DNA of 64,000 nucleotides from assembly GCA_024291935.2 (NCBI GenBank), contig CM044314.1, positions 26,138,001 to 26,202,000 of the forward strand, given 5' to 3'. This document shows positions 11,937-45,783 of the stretch, piece after piece (position 1 is the first letter of the stretch; the number at the start of each line of letters is the position of its first letter). The DNA is from Okapia johnstoni (taxonomy: Eukaryota; Chordata; Mammalia; Artiodactyla; Giraffidae). The notes below the pieces were generated by a model. That model was not told where the DNA came from and ran no database searches. It saw nothing but the letters and a program-made list of their open reading frames with translations. A program made the translations under genes and the position numbers.

Positions 11937-12335
11937 AACTGTAAGCAAAGAACAGTGAAAAAGCTAACAGTCTTCCTTTTTGATCTTACTTAGTGATGTT
12001 CTCAAGTACTTGTGGTGAGCTGGTCACAGAAGTGCAGAGCAAAATCATAAAAAACAGTTACTTTGTTTTTTACTAGTAATGTAAACATTGAAATTACCTA
12101 TAATTTTCCCATCATCCAAATGTTGTATCTGTTAACATATTAGTATATTTCCTTCCAGATGGTTCTCTCTGTGTGCATGAATGCATTCATGTGTGTGTTC
12201 ATGTATACATACACACATATTATTCAATGAAAATGGACTCCTACTGTTTTGGGTACATCTTTTTATTTTTACTTAGCATTTTATTTTTCTATAGTTCTTT
12301 AATTTTACCTAATATTGTATCCTATGGATGCCCTG

Positions 12336-12562
12336 GACGGAGGAGCCTGGTAGGTTACAGTCCATGGGGTCGCTAAGAGTCGGACACGACTGGGCTACTT
12401 CACTTTCACTTTTCACTTTCGTGCATTGGAGAAGGAAATGGCAACCCACTCCAGTATTCTTGCCTGGAGAATCCCAGGGACAGCGGAGCCTGGTGGGCTG
12501 CCGTCTATGGGGTCGCACAGAGTCGGACACGACTGAAGCAACTTAGCAGCAGCAGCAGCAGC
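12336..12562 (+). mobile_element. BOV-A2 SINE
   Basis: This is a two-monomer BOV-A2 element. The BovB-3'-derived module ending GTCGGACACGACTG occurs twice (about 12378-12391 and 12523-12536), and the element ends in an AGC microsatellite tail (12546-12562). An exact 12-bp target-site duplication ATGGATGCCCTG lies at 12324-12335 and 12563-12574. The low divergence implies a fairly recent insertion in the intergenic or 5' non-coding part of the zinc-finger locus. Confidence 0.95.
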
Positions 12563-12817
12563 ATGGATGCCCTGTAAAGTATTTAAGCTGTTCATAATTA
12601 TTGGGTATTGAGATGTTTCTAATTTTCCTTTTTTTTTTTTTTTTTTGGTATTAGCCATGCTGTGGTAAAACTCCTGCATTTAAATCTTTGTACAATACAA
12701 GATGATTTTTTTGCAATATGGCTCTACAAACAAGTTTTTGGGTCAGGTTCGTGGACACTAAATGACGTTGACACATTTCCTTCTCTCCTGTGTCCCTCTG
12801 TCAATCTGTTTTCTCAG

Positions 12818-12847
12818 ATCTCTGCCCCTTTCCCAGAAGAGCCAGAA

Positions 12848-12862
<15 letters not shown>
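12818..12862 (+). CDS. ZNF484: First coding exon of the ZNF484-like gene
   Basis: A pyrimidine-rich acceptor (TCTGTTTTCTCAG, ending 12817) precedes a short exon whose first 30 nt are 5' untranslated. ATG at 12848 begins MTKSL, and the donor GTAAGT starts at 12863 in phase 0. MTKSL joined to GSVSFKD in the next exon is the usual start of this KRAB subfamily. A second possible acceptor (TTTCCCAG, ending 12835) would shorten only the 5' UTR. Because the exon has an acceptor, at least one further 5' non-coding exon must lie upstream, probably outside the window. Confidence 0.85.
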
Positions 12863-35448
<22,586 letters not shown>

Positions 35449-35895
35449 GGAGCTATAGCTTGACTAAGAAGCAAGAGGTAACCAAAGTCAGTTTTCCTCT
35501 ATCTAGTCAGAAGTATGAATATCTGGATCTCATAGCTTATGTCCAGTTTTATACATATGGGCAGACACTTTGGAGAAAGTGTTTAAGCAGTGATTAATGG
35601 CATGCTTGTTTACTTGACATATATTGGGATTTTTAAGCATGTGCAAATAATAGTACATGTGCAAGTATATGACTTGGCAATAGTTCTTATTTCACGTTTT
35701 GGTAAGCAGCTTTATAAATCAGGGCTGTTGAGTTGTTCATGCCCTGTATAGCAAAAATATTCAGTGTTGACCAAAGGAATTTCTTGAGTAGATTTGTAAA
35801 AAAATTTTTCATTGTCCAAGCACTCTATGGACACTGAAATCAAGGCAACGGTATAGACAATTCAGATGTATAATAAAAAGAGTCTAGAAGTTTTT
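35449..35895 (+). other. Probable 3' UTR of the ZNF484-like gene
   Basis: Sequence from the stop codon to just beyond the first canonical poly-A signal. No repeat is evident. Transcripts could extend further to unrecognised signals, so the end is a minimum estimate. Confidence 0.5.
35872..35877 (+). promoter_or_regulatory. Candidate AATAAA polyadenylation signal
   Basis: Canonical AATAAA in the sense orientation, 424 nt after the stop codon, followed about 55-65 nt later by a T-rich run (TTTTTTTCTTTTCTTTG). It is the nearest canonical signal downstream of the coding region. Confidence 0.55.
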
Positions 35896-36424
35896 GTGAA
35901 AATTGACATTAAAGATACAAAGATGGACTCTACTTTTTTTCTTTTCTTTGGGATGTCACTATTATTTATAGCTTACAATGTTTATTAGTGTGTGGAAATT
36001 TGGATTAATGTTTAAAATTTACAATTTGACTTTGAGATTGGCAAAAACCACAGACTTACCTGAATATTCACAGGCATCTTTAAGTAACTAACATGTTTCC
36101 TTGTTTATTAATTCCCTACCATGGCAGCAGGTAACTCATGCCCAAGAGGTATAAAGTGCTCCCAGCCTATATCCCAAAAGTGATCAATGATGTAAGCAGC
36201 AGCCCCAAAGATTACCTGTCACACTATAGCTGGTCCTGAGATCATGGAAGTTAGCCACAGGTTACAGATTTGGCACTCTGGATTCTCATTGTCTTTTGCA
36301 GAAACCTCTACTTTTTAAATGACTTATTTTTCAAAAGAGACAAATTAAGAAAGTTTTAAAACCTAGAATTCTTTCCTTCCAATTTTGTTAATGCATTCTC
36401 TACTTATTTATTACATAGTAAGTT
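35896..36424. other. Sequence without recognised features
   Basis: Downstream of the zinc-finger gene and before the BovB. Nothing is named. Confidence 0.3.
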
Positions 36425-39400
36425 TGTTGTGGTTATTGTTCAGTCATGTCCAAATCTCTGCAACTCCATGGACTATAGCACACCAGGCTCTACTCTATCC
36501 CATTATCTCCCAGAATTGGCCAAAATTCATGTCCGTTGAGTTGATGATGCTACCTAACCATCTCTGTCAACCCATTCTCCTTTTGCCTTCAATCTTTCCA
36601 GTATCAGGGTCTTTTCCACTGAGTCACCTGTTCATATCAAGTGATCAAAGTACTGGAGCTTCAGCTTCAGCAACAGTCCTTCCAATGAATCTTCAGTGTT
36701 GATTTTCTTTAGGATCGACTGGTTTGATCTCCTTGCTGTCTAAGGGACTCTCAAGATTGAGTCTTCTCCAGCACCACAGTTCAAAAGCATCAATTCTTTG
36801 GCACTCAGCCTTTTTTATGGTCCAACTCTTGTATCTGTACATGACTACTGGAAAAACCGTAGCTTTGACTAGGCGGACCTTTGTTGGCAAAGTAATGTCT
36901 CTACTTTTTAATATGCTGTCTAGGTTTGTCATAGCTTTCTTCCCAGGAGCAAGGGTCTTTTAATTTCATGGCTGCAGTCACCATCTGCAGTGATTTAGGA
37001 GCCCAAGAATATAGAATCTGTCATTGCTTCCTCTTTATCCCCTTCTAATTGCCATGAAATGATGGGACAAGATGTCATGATCTTAGTTTTTTGAATGTTG
37101 TGCTTCAAGCCAGTTTTCACTTTCCTCTTTCACACTCATCAAGAGGCTCTTTAGTTTCTCTTCACTTTCTGTCATTAGAGTGGTATCATCTGCATATCTG
37201 AGGTTGTTGATATTTCTCCAGCCAACTTGATTCCAGCTTGTGATTCATCCAGCCTGGCATTTCACATGATGTACTCTGTGTGCATATAAGTTAAATAAGA
37301 GGGGTAACAATATACAGCCTTGTCATACTCCTTTCCGAATTTTGAACCAGTTGTTTCATGTCTGGTTCTAACTGTTGCTTCTTGGCCCACACACAGGTTT
37401 CTCAGGAGACAGGTAAGGTGGTCAGGAAATCCCATCTCTAAGAATTTTCCAGTCTGTTGTGTTGTGATCCACACAAACAAAGGCTTTAGTGTAGTCCATA
37501 AAGCAGAAATAGATGTTTTTCTGGAATTCCCTTGCTTTCTCCATGATCCAGTGAAAGCTGGCAATTTGATCTCTGGTTCCTCTACTTCTTCGAAACCCAA
37601 CTTGTACATCTGGAAGTTCTCAATTCATGCACTGCTGAAGCCTAGCTTGAAGGATTTTGAGCATAACCTTACTAGCATGTGAAATGAGTGCAATTATATC
37701 ATAGTTTAAACATTGTTTGGCATTGCCCTTCTTTGTGATTGGGCTAGATGGTAAAGAATCTGCCTGCAATGCAGGAGACCCAGGTTTGATACCTGGGTTG
37801 GGAAGATCCCCTGGAGAAAGGAAGGGCTACCCACTCCAGTACTCTTCGCTGGTGAATTCCATAGACAGAGGTGGACTACAGGCCATGGGATTGCAAAGAG
37901 TCAGGACTGAGAAACTGACACTTTCACACACACTTTGTTTGTGATTAGAATAAAAGTTGACCTTTTGCAGTTGTATGGCCACTGCTAAGTTTGCCAAATT
38001 TGCTGACATATTGAATGCAGCACTTCAACAGCATCAGCTTTTAGGATTTGAAATAGCTCAGCTGGAATTCTGTCACCTCCACTAGCTTTGCTTATCATAA
38101 TGCTTCCTAAGGCCCATTAGACTTCACACTTCAGGATGTCCTGCTCTAGGTGAGTGATCACACCATTGTGATTATCCAGGTCATCAAGACCTTTCTTGTA
38201 TAGTTCTGTGTATTCTTGCCACCTCTTAATCTCTTCTGCTTCTGTTAGTCCTTACATTTTCTGTCCTTTAAAGAGCCCATCGTTGCTTGAAATGTTCCCT
38301 TGATGTCTCCAGTTTTCTTGAAGAGATCTCTAATCTTTGCCATTCTATTGTTTTTCTCTATTTCTTTGCATTGTTTGTTTAAGAAAGTCTTCTTATCTCT
38401 TCTTGATGTTCTCTGCATTGAGTTGGGTATATCTTTGCCTTTTTTCTTCCCTTTCACTTCTCTTCTTTCATCAGCTATTTTTAATACCTCCTCGGACAAC
38501 CATTTTACCTTCTTGAATTTCTTTTTCATTGAGATTGGTTTGATCACAGCTTCCTGTACAGTGTTAGAAACCGCCATCCTTAGTTCTTCAGGCACTCTGT
38601 CTACCAGATCTAATCCCTTGAATTTATTTGCCTCCTTCATTGTATAATCATAAGGGATTTGATTTAAGTCATACCTAAATGACCTAGTGGTTTTCCCTAC
38701 TTTCTTCAATTTAAGTCTGAATTTTGCAATAAGGAGTTCATGATCTGAGCCACAGTCAGCTCCCAGTCTTGTTTTTTCTGACTGTATAGAGCTTCTCCAT
38801 CTTTGGCTGCAAAGAACATAATCAGTCAGATTTCAGCATTAATCCTCTGGTGATGTCCATGTGTAGAGTTGTCTCTTAGGTTGTTGGGAAAGGGTGTTTT
38901 CTATGACCAGCGTGTTCTCTTGATAAAACTCTGTTAGGCTTTGCCCTGCCTCCTTTTGTACTCCAGGGCCAAACTTGCTTGTTACTCTGATTATCTGTTG
39001 ACTTACTACTTTTGTATTCCAATGCCCTATGATAAAAAGGACATCTTTTTTGATATTAGTTCTAGAAGGTCTTGTTGGTCTTCATAGAATCAGTGAACCT
39101 CAGCTTCTCTGGCATTAGTTATTGGGGCATAGCCTTGTATTACTGTGATGTTGAATGATTTTCCTTGGAAACAGTGGAGATCATTCAACCATTTTTGAGG
39201 CTGCACCCAAGTACTGCTTTTCAGACTGTTCTGTTGATTATGAAAGCTACATTATTTCTTCTTCTTGTCCATTTTAGTGCACTGATTCCTAAGTTGTCGA
39301 TGTTCACTCTTGCCATTTCCTACCTGACCGTGGCCAGTTTATCTTGATTCATGGACCTAACACTCCAGATTCCTATGCAATATTTATTGTTCTTACAGTG

Positions 39401-39767
39401 CTGGACTTTACTTTTACCACCATGCTCATCCATAGCTGAGCATGATTCCTCCCTTGGCCCAGCCATTTCATTCTTTCTGGAGCTATTAGTAATTGCCCTC
39501 CGCTTTTCCCCCATAGCATATTGAACACCTTCAAACCTGGGGGACTCATCTTCCCGTGTCATACCTTTTTGCCTTTTCATACTGTCCATGGGGTTCTCTG
39601 GCAAGAATACTGGAGTGAGTTGCCATTTTCTTCTCCAGTGGACCGTGTTTTGTCAGAACTTTTCCCTGTGACTCATCCATCTCGGGTGGTTCTGCATGGC
39701 ATGTTTCATACCTTCATTCAGTTATGCAAGCTCTGTCACCATGACAAGGCTGTGATCCATGAAGGGG
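36425..39767 (-). mobile_element. BovB LINE, near full length
   Basis: Minus-strand BovB with its 5' end near 39767 and 3' end near 36425. Reverse frames show the endonuclease start (39320-39604), the connecting domain (38245-38709) and RT-adjacent parts (37262-37609, 36693-36932), all broken by stops. A direct repeat ACATAGTAAGTT / ACATATTAGGTT (10 of 12 identical) lies at 36413-36424 and 39768-39779. A Bov-tA SINE is nested at 37741-37937. Inactive. Confidence 0.92.
37741..37937 (+). mobile_element. Bov-tA SINE nested in BovB
   Basis: Plus-strand SINE (GTAAAGAATCTGCCTGCAAT, GGTTTGATACCTGG, GATCCCCTGGAGAA) within the minus-strand BovB. Exact 9-bp duplication TTTGTGATT at 37732-37740 and 37938-37946. 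Confidence 0.93.
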
Positions 39768-39779
39768 ACATATTAGGTT

Positions 39780-41423
39780 ACTATGAGGCAATTGTCTTGC
39801 ATTTGAGCTTGTGTTCTTAGAAGAAAATTGCACATTTGAAAGAGTATTCCTATCTCCTCTTAATCTCTACAAATTGATCTTAATTAATTTGGATCTCTAA
39901 TCTTTATTTTTTTTTAACTTTTTTTGGTCTTTTATTCTATTAGGTACTAAATGAAGTGTATTCTAGTCTTCCAGAGTAATTGTGAATCTGTTTCTCTTTA
40001 TAGCTACCAATTTTCATTTTATATATTTTAAGTCTTTGGTTCTACATCCATTTACATTTAGACTTGTTATACTCTTTCTGGTTAGTTGACTTAATCATTA
40101 TAAAATGCTCCATTTTATCTCTAGTCATGCTTTTTGTCTCAAATTTTACCATGTAAGATATTAATACAATATGCATACTTCACTTATTAAGGACTAATGT
40201 AAATTAGTTGGAGAAGGAAATGGCAACCCACTCCATTATTCTAGCCTGGCAAATCCCATGGACGGAGGAGCCTGGTGGGCTACAGGCCGTGAGGTTGCAG
40301 AGTCGGACACGACTGGGCACACACACACAATGTAAATTAGTACTTACTATTTTCTTTGTAAGATGAAGAGAACATTGTGATTTCCTTTTTGACTTATATG
40401 ATATTGATGTCATGCATTTTAATTCTATATATTTGACATGCTCAATCATTACTATTTCATTAATCATTACTGTTTCAATATTCATTTAAATTAATCCATA
40501 TATTTACCCTTTTTGTTACTTATCTTGTCCTTTAATTTTCCTTCTTGAATCTTTTTTCTTCTGACTGAACAAAAACCTTTAGTATTTCTTTTAGTGTATG
40601 TTTGCTGGTGACAAATTATTTTCACTTGTTGGAAAATGTCTTAATTTTTCTTTCATTTTTAAATGATGCTTTTACAGAGTAGAATTCCAAGTTTTATTTT
40701 CTATTAGTATTTTGAGATATTTTGCTATGATATGTCTTTCATTGTTTTGTTGAAAAGTAAGCTTTCAATCTAGTTATCTTTGAAGGTTATGTTCTTTTTA
40801 AAATTCTTTTCTCTCCTTGAAAATCTATGTCTTTGTTTTAGGCTGTCAACAGTTGGACAGTGATATGCTTAGGTATGATGTTATATATATTCTGCTTGGG
40901 ATTTGCAGTCTTTTTTAAAAACCTGTAGTTTAGTGGGGTTTTTTGCACACTTGGGGAAATTTTTAGTTATTATTTATTCAAATTGTGCAGTTACTTGATT
41001 ATCTTCCATCTCCTAGTGATGACCCCATTGTCTGGATTTCTTGTTAGCCCTTTTCTATTGGTTGTTGTTTCTCTTGGGTTTTGGTGATGTCTTGTCTTCT
41101 CATATAACTTGTGATTGTAAATGAAAAGCTTAGACACTATATATTAAAAGCTGTAGATATAATTAGATGATCTGGATGATATCTTTCAGAGAGGGTTTAT
41201 CTTTGCTTTTAACAGGTGAACAGTCTAGGAACATGAGTACCCCTGATTTGCCTTCATCCAATCATATATTGAGATTATTTGAAACTGGGTTTCAGTCCCT
41301 GTGAAGGCTTCTTTATTTTGTTTTCACTGTTATGCTTAGGGGATACTCTTCAAGACTTAGGTCTTTGAGAGATTTATCAGGCCTCTCCTCCATAGAAGGA
41401 CCTTAATTATACTTTTGTCTATT
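39780..41423. mobile_element. Old L1M-like T-rich remnant with SINE insert
   Basis: The T-rich text around 40560-40920 (TTTAGTGTATGTTTGCTGG, TAGAATTCCAAGTTTTA, TATTCTGCTTGGGATTTGCAG) reads like an old minus-strand L1. No coding remains. The assignment is tentative and the boundaries are loose. A truncated BOV-A2 sits at 40209-40328. Confidence 0.45.
40209..40328 (+). mobile_element. Truncated BOV-A2/Bov-tA SINE
   Basis: Contains TGGAGAAGGAAATGGCAACC and GTCGGACACGACTGGGC, ending in a CA repeat. Exact 13-bp duplication AATGTAAATTAGT at 40196-40208 and 40329-40341. Confidence 0.93.
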
Positions 41424-41632
41424 TGTTGTCTGGTTGCTAAGTCATGTCTGACTCTTTTGCAACCCCATGGACTTTTGCCTGCCAGGCTCTTCTGTCCATG
41501 GGATTTCCCAGGCAAGAATAACTGGAGTGGGTTGCCATTTCTTTCTTTAGAGGATCTTCCTGACCCAGGGATCAAATCTGTATCTCCTGCATTGGCAGGC
41601 AGATTCTTATCACTGAGCCACCTGGAAAGCTC
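41424..41632 (-). mobile_element. Bov-tA SINE
   Basis: Reverse-complement Bov-tA with GAGCTTTCCAGGTGGCTCAG near 41632 and GCAGGAGATACAGATTTG. About full length, with no clear target-site duplication seen. Confidence 0.88.
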
Positions 41633-41767
41633 TTCATTCCTTTAGTCACATAAATTTGTCAAAAAACTGTGTGAATCTTCTGTTGTCCAATATTTGCTTT
41701 AAGAATGAGCAAACACCTCTTTTTTTAAAAAAAAGAGTTCCAAATTCCAGAGGTTATGTCTTATCTC

Positions 41768-41993
41768 AGGGCTTCCCAGGTGGTGCTGGTGGTAAAGAAC
41801 TCATCTGCCAATGCAGGAAATGCAGGAGATGAGGGTTCGATCCCTGGGTCAGGAAGATCCCCTGGAGAAGGAAATGGCAACCCACTCCAGTATTCTTGCC
41901 TGGAGAATCCCATGGAGAGAGGAGCCTGGCAGGCTATGGTCCATAGGGTTGCAAAGAGTCAGACACAACTGAAGTGACATAGCCCGCACACAC
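41768..41993 (+). mobile_element. Bov-tA SINE
   Basis: Plus-strand element from AGGGCTTCCCAGGTGG to a GAAGTGACATAGC tail with a short CA run. Exact 12-bp duplication ATGTCTTATCTC at 41756-41767 and 41994-42005. Confidence 0.95.
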
Positions 41994-42194
41994 ATGTCTT
42001 ATCTCTAATTCCTGCAGTTTCTCACTTCCTTTGTAGTTCTCCAATACTATCACAAAATTAAACGTATTTAATATTTTCTTCCACATTTTTTAGTTCACAG
42101 AGGGAGTGCTGGTACAGACCACCTACACTGCCATTAGCGGAAAATTTCAGTTTACTGAGATAGCTGTTCCTACTTAAGGAATGCAGAGTCCAGA

Positions 42195-42224
42195 AACACA
42201 CACACATATATATATATATATATA
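42195..42224. repeat. Compound CA/TA microsatellite
   Basis: A short CA run passes directly into a TA run (ACACACACAC then ATATATATATATATA). Such dinucleotide tracts are usually polymorphic. Confidence 0.9.
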
Positions 42225-42225
42225 A

Positions 42226-43050
42226 ATTATCAAATCTTTCCAACTAACATAAAAATGAAAGTGCTGTGATTTGTAACATGACTTTACTCCCAATTTTTGT
42301 TTCTAAAAGTTGTCATTCACTCTTATATTAAATACTTTATAAACTAATATGAGAAAATTACTTCTGGTGGTATAAAATTTTATTATAGTAACTGTCAAAC
42401 TTTAGCAAAAGGAGGAGATTGGCGAGGAGTCTTCGATTTCTTTTTTGAGAATATGTTTTTATTTTCTTTGTATGATTAATAGAAGATTAAGTTAATGAAA
42501 ACTGGTATTGAGTTCAGTGACTTAAAAATATTGAGTTGGCCAAAATGTTTGTTTTTCCATGCAATAGTATGGAAAAACCCAAGTGAACTTTTTGGTCAAC
42601 CCAGAAAGATGATTTCAACCTTTTTATTCTCAGATACATTAAAAAAAAATACAATTCTATATTACCAAGACCCTCCCCCCCCAAAAAAAGAGACACTTTT
42701 CCCTTTGTAAACACAGTGTTAATCCCTAGGACAAAGGAAGACTGTTTCGTGGGAGTCCCTATATCTCAAAGGATACTTGGGAATTAATTGAGGAATGGAT
42801 GATGGAAAATTATCAGTGGAATATGAGAACCAAGTCTTAAGTAGGTGAATCCCAAGGTCAGTATAAATTGATTGAGGGAAATGTAGGGTACAGACTTGAT
42901 TAGGGAAAGTAGTGTGAGTTAGCCATATCTTTTTGTGAGAGTACTATAATACAATTCATTTGTATTTACAGCAAAACTATTTTAAGACAGTTTAAAACAT
43001 AAATTTTTAAAGTGCAGTTTATGTCAATTTTTCAAAAAGGAATCTTGTTC
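42226..43050. other. Sequence without recognised features
   Basis: AT-rich; the homopolymer C/A run at 42672-42688 is the only low-complexity tract. The opposing 60-70 codon frames near 42500-42714 show no domain. Confidence 0.35.
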
Positions 43051-43735
43051 TGTGAATTCAGTAAGTATGAGAAAGCTTTCACTCAGACCAATATTTATGC
43101 ACCAGATAATTCATAGAGGAGAGTACTTTGTCTGATTAAATTTGAGTAGAAGTGCATTCACAAATTATATTTCATTAGAGAAACTCATTTTAGAGGGAAA
43201 AACCTATAAAAGCAATAACTAGAGAACTCCACAGTTGGAAGTTATCAGAAAATTTCTGTTAGAGGAAGCACTAAATATGGAAAGATTTAATGCACTAAAT
43301 ATGGAAAGATTTTCTTTTATAAATCAGTTTTCAGTATTCTCTATTTATACACAAGTAAAATTGTCTATTTTGTAAAAGTGAGAAAGTTTTCTTACACAAG
43401 TCAGAATTATAAATTATCCATTTATAATTTATGTAATTTATAATTATATTTTAAAAAGGGCTTCCCTGGTGGCTCAGACAGTAAAGAATCCGCCTGCAAT
43501 GCAGGATACCTGGGTTGGGAAGATCCCCTGAAGGAGAGCATGGCAACCCACTCCAGTATTCTTGCCTGGAGAATCCCCATGGACAGAGGAGCCTGGTGGG
43601 CTGCTCTCCATGGGGATGCAAAGAGTCAGACACGACTGAATGACTTAAGCTTACATAATAGAGAAGCCCTATGCCTACTGTAATTTGTATAGGTCTTTGT
43701 CCATGAGTCACACCTTACTGACAACAGATAAGTAA
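43051..43735 (+). pseudogene. Decayed C2H2 zinc-finger exon relic
   Basis: Traces of at least four fingers on the plus strand with frameshifts and stops. 43051 reads CEFSKYEKAFTQ; after a frameshift comes MHQIIHRGEYF (43097-43129). A SRSAFT core is followed by EGKTYKS (about 43147-43210). TKYGKIFFYKSVFS lies near 43297-43340. Beyond a SINE, PYAYCNLYRSLSMSHTLLT occurs at about 43668-43725. Order and spacing match ~84-nt fingers with TGEKPY-like linkers. It is about 7.6 kb downstream of the intact gene in the same orientation. No KRAB exons are recognised with it. It cannot be translated. Confidence 0.75.
43459..43656 (+). mobile_element. Bov-tA SINE inside the zinc-finger relic
   Basis: GGCTTCCCTGGTGGCTCAG to GACACGACTGAATGAC, close to consensus. 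It separates two parts of the finger pseudogene, so it inserted after, or during, the decay of that exon. Target-site duplication not clear. Confidence 0.92.
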
Positions 43736-43979
43736 CTAAGAAGAGTAAATCTTTTAAGAATATATCATTTTCTTAAAATTCCACAAAATTAATACTAGGA
43801 GGAAACTATATATTTGATACAGTGGAAGAAATCTTCCTCTAGAAGCAATTTTTCATCTTGTTTATTGCTTTGATTTCATGCCCATGTCTGTAGAACAAGT
43901 GGGGATAAATAGGCCAGCCCAAAAATCGCCTCTCTTTTAATTAAACACACACACGCATGTGCATACACGCAAAACTTTA

Positions 43980-44838
43980 TTCAGTTCAGTTCAGTCGCTC
44001 AGTCGTGTCCGACTCTTTGTGACCCCATGAATCGCAGCACACCAGGCCTCCCTGTCCCTCACCAATTCTCGGAGTTTACCCAAACTCATGTCCATCGATT
44101 CGGTGATGCCATCCAGCCATCTCATCCTCTGTCGTCCCCTTCTCCTCCTGCCCTCAATCCTTCCCAGCATCAGGGTCTTTTCCAATGAGTCAACTCTTCG
44201 CATGAGGTGGCCAAAGTATTGGAGTTTCAGCTTCAGCATCAGTCCTTCCAATGAACACCCAGGACTGATCTCCTTTAGGATGGGCTTGTTGAATCTCCTT
44301 GCAGTCCAAGGGACTCTCAAGAGTCTTCTCCAACACCACAGTTCAAAAGCATCAATTCTTCGGCGCTCAGCCTTCTTCACCGTCCAACTCTCACATCCAT
44401 ACATGACCACTGGAAAAACCATAGCCTTGACTAGACGGACTTTTGTTGGCAAAGTAATGTCGCTGCTTTTAAATATGCTATCTAGGTTGGCCATAAAACT
44501 TCCAAGGAATAAGCGTCTTTTAATTTCATGGCTGCAGTCACCATCTGCAGTGATTTTGGAGCCCCAAAAAATAAAGTCAGCCACTGTTTCCACTGTTTCC
44601 CATCTATTTGCCATGAAGTGATGGGACCAGATGCCATGATCTTAGTTTTCCGAATGTTGAGCTTGAAGCCAACTTTTTCACTCTCCTCTCTCACTTTCAT
44701 CAAGAGGCTTTTAGTTCTTATTCACTTTCTGCCATAAGAGTGGTGTCATCTGCATATCTGAGGTTATTGATATTTCTCCCGGCAATCTTGATTCCAGCTT
44801 GTGCTTCTTCCAGTCCAGCGTTTCTCATGATGTACTCT
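43980..44838 (-). mobile_element. BovB LINE 3' portion, well preserved
   Basis: The last ~860 bp of BovB on the minus strand, starting just after GTACTCTG at 44838 and ending in the GAACTGAACTGA tail at 43980. One open frame of 207 codons (43991-44614) covers the region after the RT box ([38 protein letters not shown]). The imperfect flanks AAAACTTTAT / GAAACTTAT may be the target-site duplication. It lacks endonuclease and RT catalytic boxes, so it is not autonomous. Confidence 0.93.
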
Positions 44839-45783
44839 GGAAACTTATATTAAGTGTGACATATTTTATCTCTTGAATTTTACACTTTCTTCATTTTCAG
44901 TAACTCCAGCCATCAACAGTCTGTCAATAGATAAGCAACGTTGATGAGCTTCTTACATTTTTCTTTTTACACATGATCACATATGGACACATTAATATGT
45001 TATTTGTGCACACATATATGTGTTTTCATTATCTTAATATAGAATTATACATGCATTTTTGCACCTTTTGCACTCAATAGTACTTTTAACTAGCTGAAGA
45101 GCCCATGGTGTGGACATGCAATGATTTTTCCAGCCACTTTGCCTCTGTTTATTGACAGTTTTGCCACGAGGAAAACTGATCCACAGTCTTCAAGAGGTGG
45201 CACAGCAAACAGGTTAGAGGACAGCACAATCATGCTCTTACCTACCAGAGCCTTCATTTCCCTTGTAAGAATGAGATTGACAGATTGAATGGTGTTTTGT
45301 TATTTTAACAGAAGTTGCCAGATTTCTCTTGAATAAGACTAATATTTCATATTTCTAATAGTATAAAAATGTGCCCTTCCCCTCTATTAAAAGTAGCTAT
45401 TATTCTTTAACCTTGAGGAATTTTATGATTCCAAAGTGATAACTAGTTTTATTTTAATTGACATATTGATATACCTGTTTAAAGGTTCCTTTACCACTTT
45501 GCTAATCTGCAGGTTGTCTTTATAAACTGTTCATAAATTTTGCTTTTTGGATTGTCTTGTCAGTATGTAACAGCTCTTTATATACTAAATGTAGTATAAA
45601 AAAAACCAATAAGTCTCTTGACTTTGTATATGATAGTTCTCATTCACATGTAATTTTTTTTACATGTTTAAATGTGCCCATCTCTTCTTTCATAGTTTCT
45701 GAACTCCTAGTCCTAGTTAAGCTTGTGTATTATAGTAAGTCCCCTACTTGTGAATGAGTTCCATTCTGAGAGTGCATTTGTAA
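44839..45783. other. Sequence without recognised features
   Basis: AT-rich spacer between the BovB and the tandem array. The last ~40 bp (GTGAATGAGTTCCATTCTGA) resembles a dispersed mammalian motif I cannot name. Confidence 0.3.
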
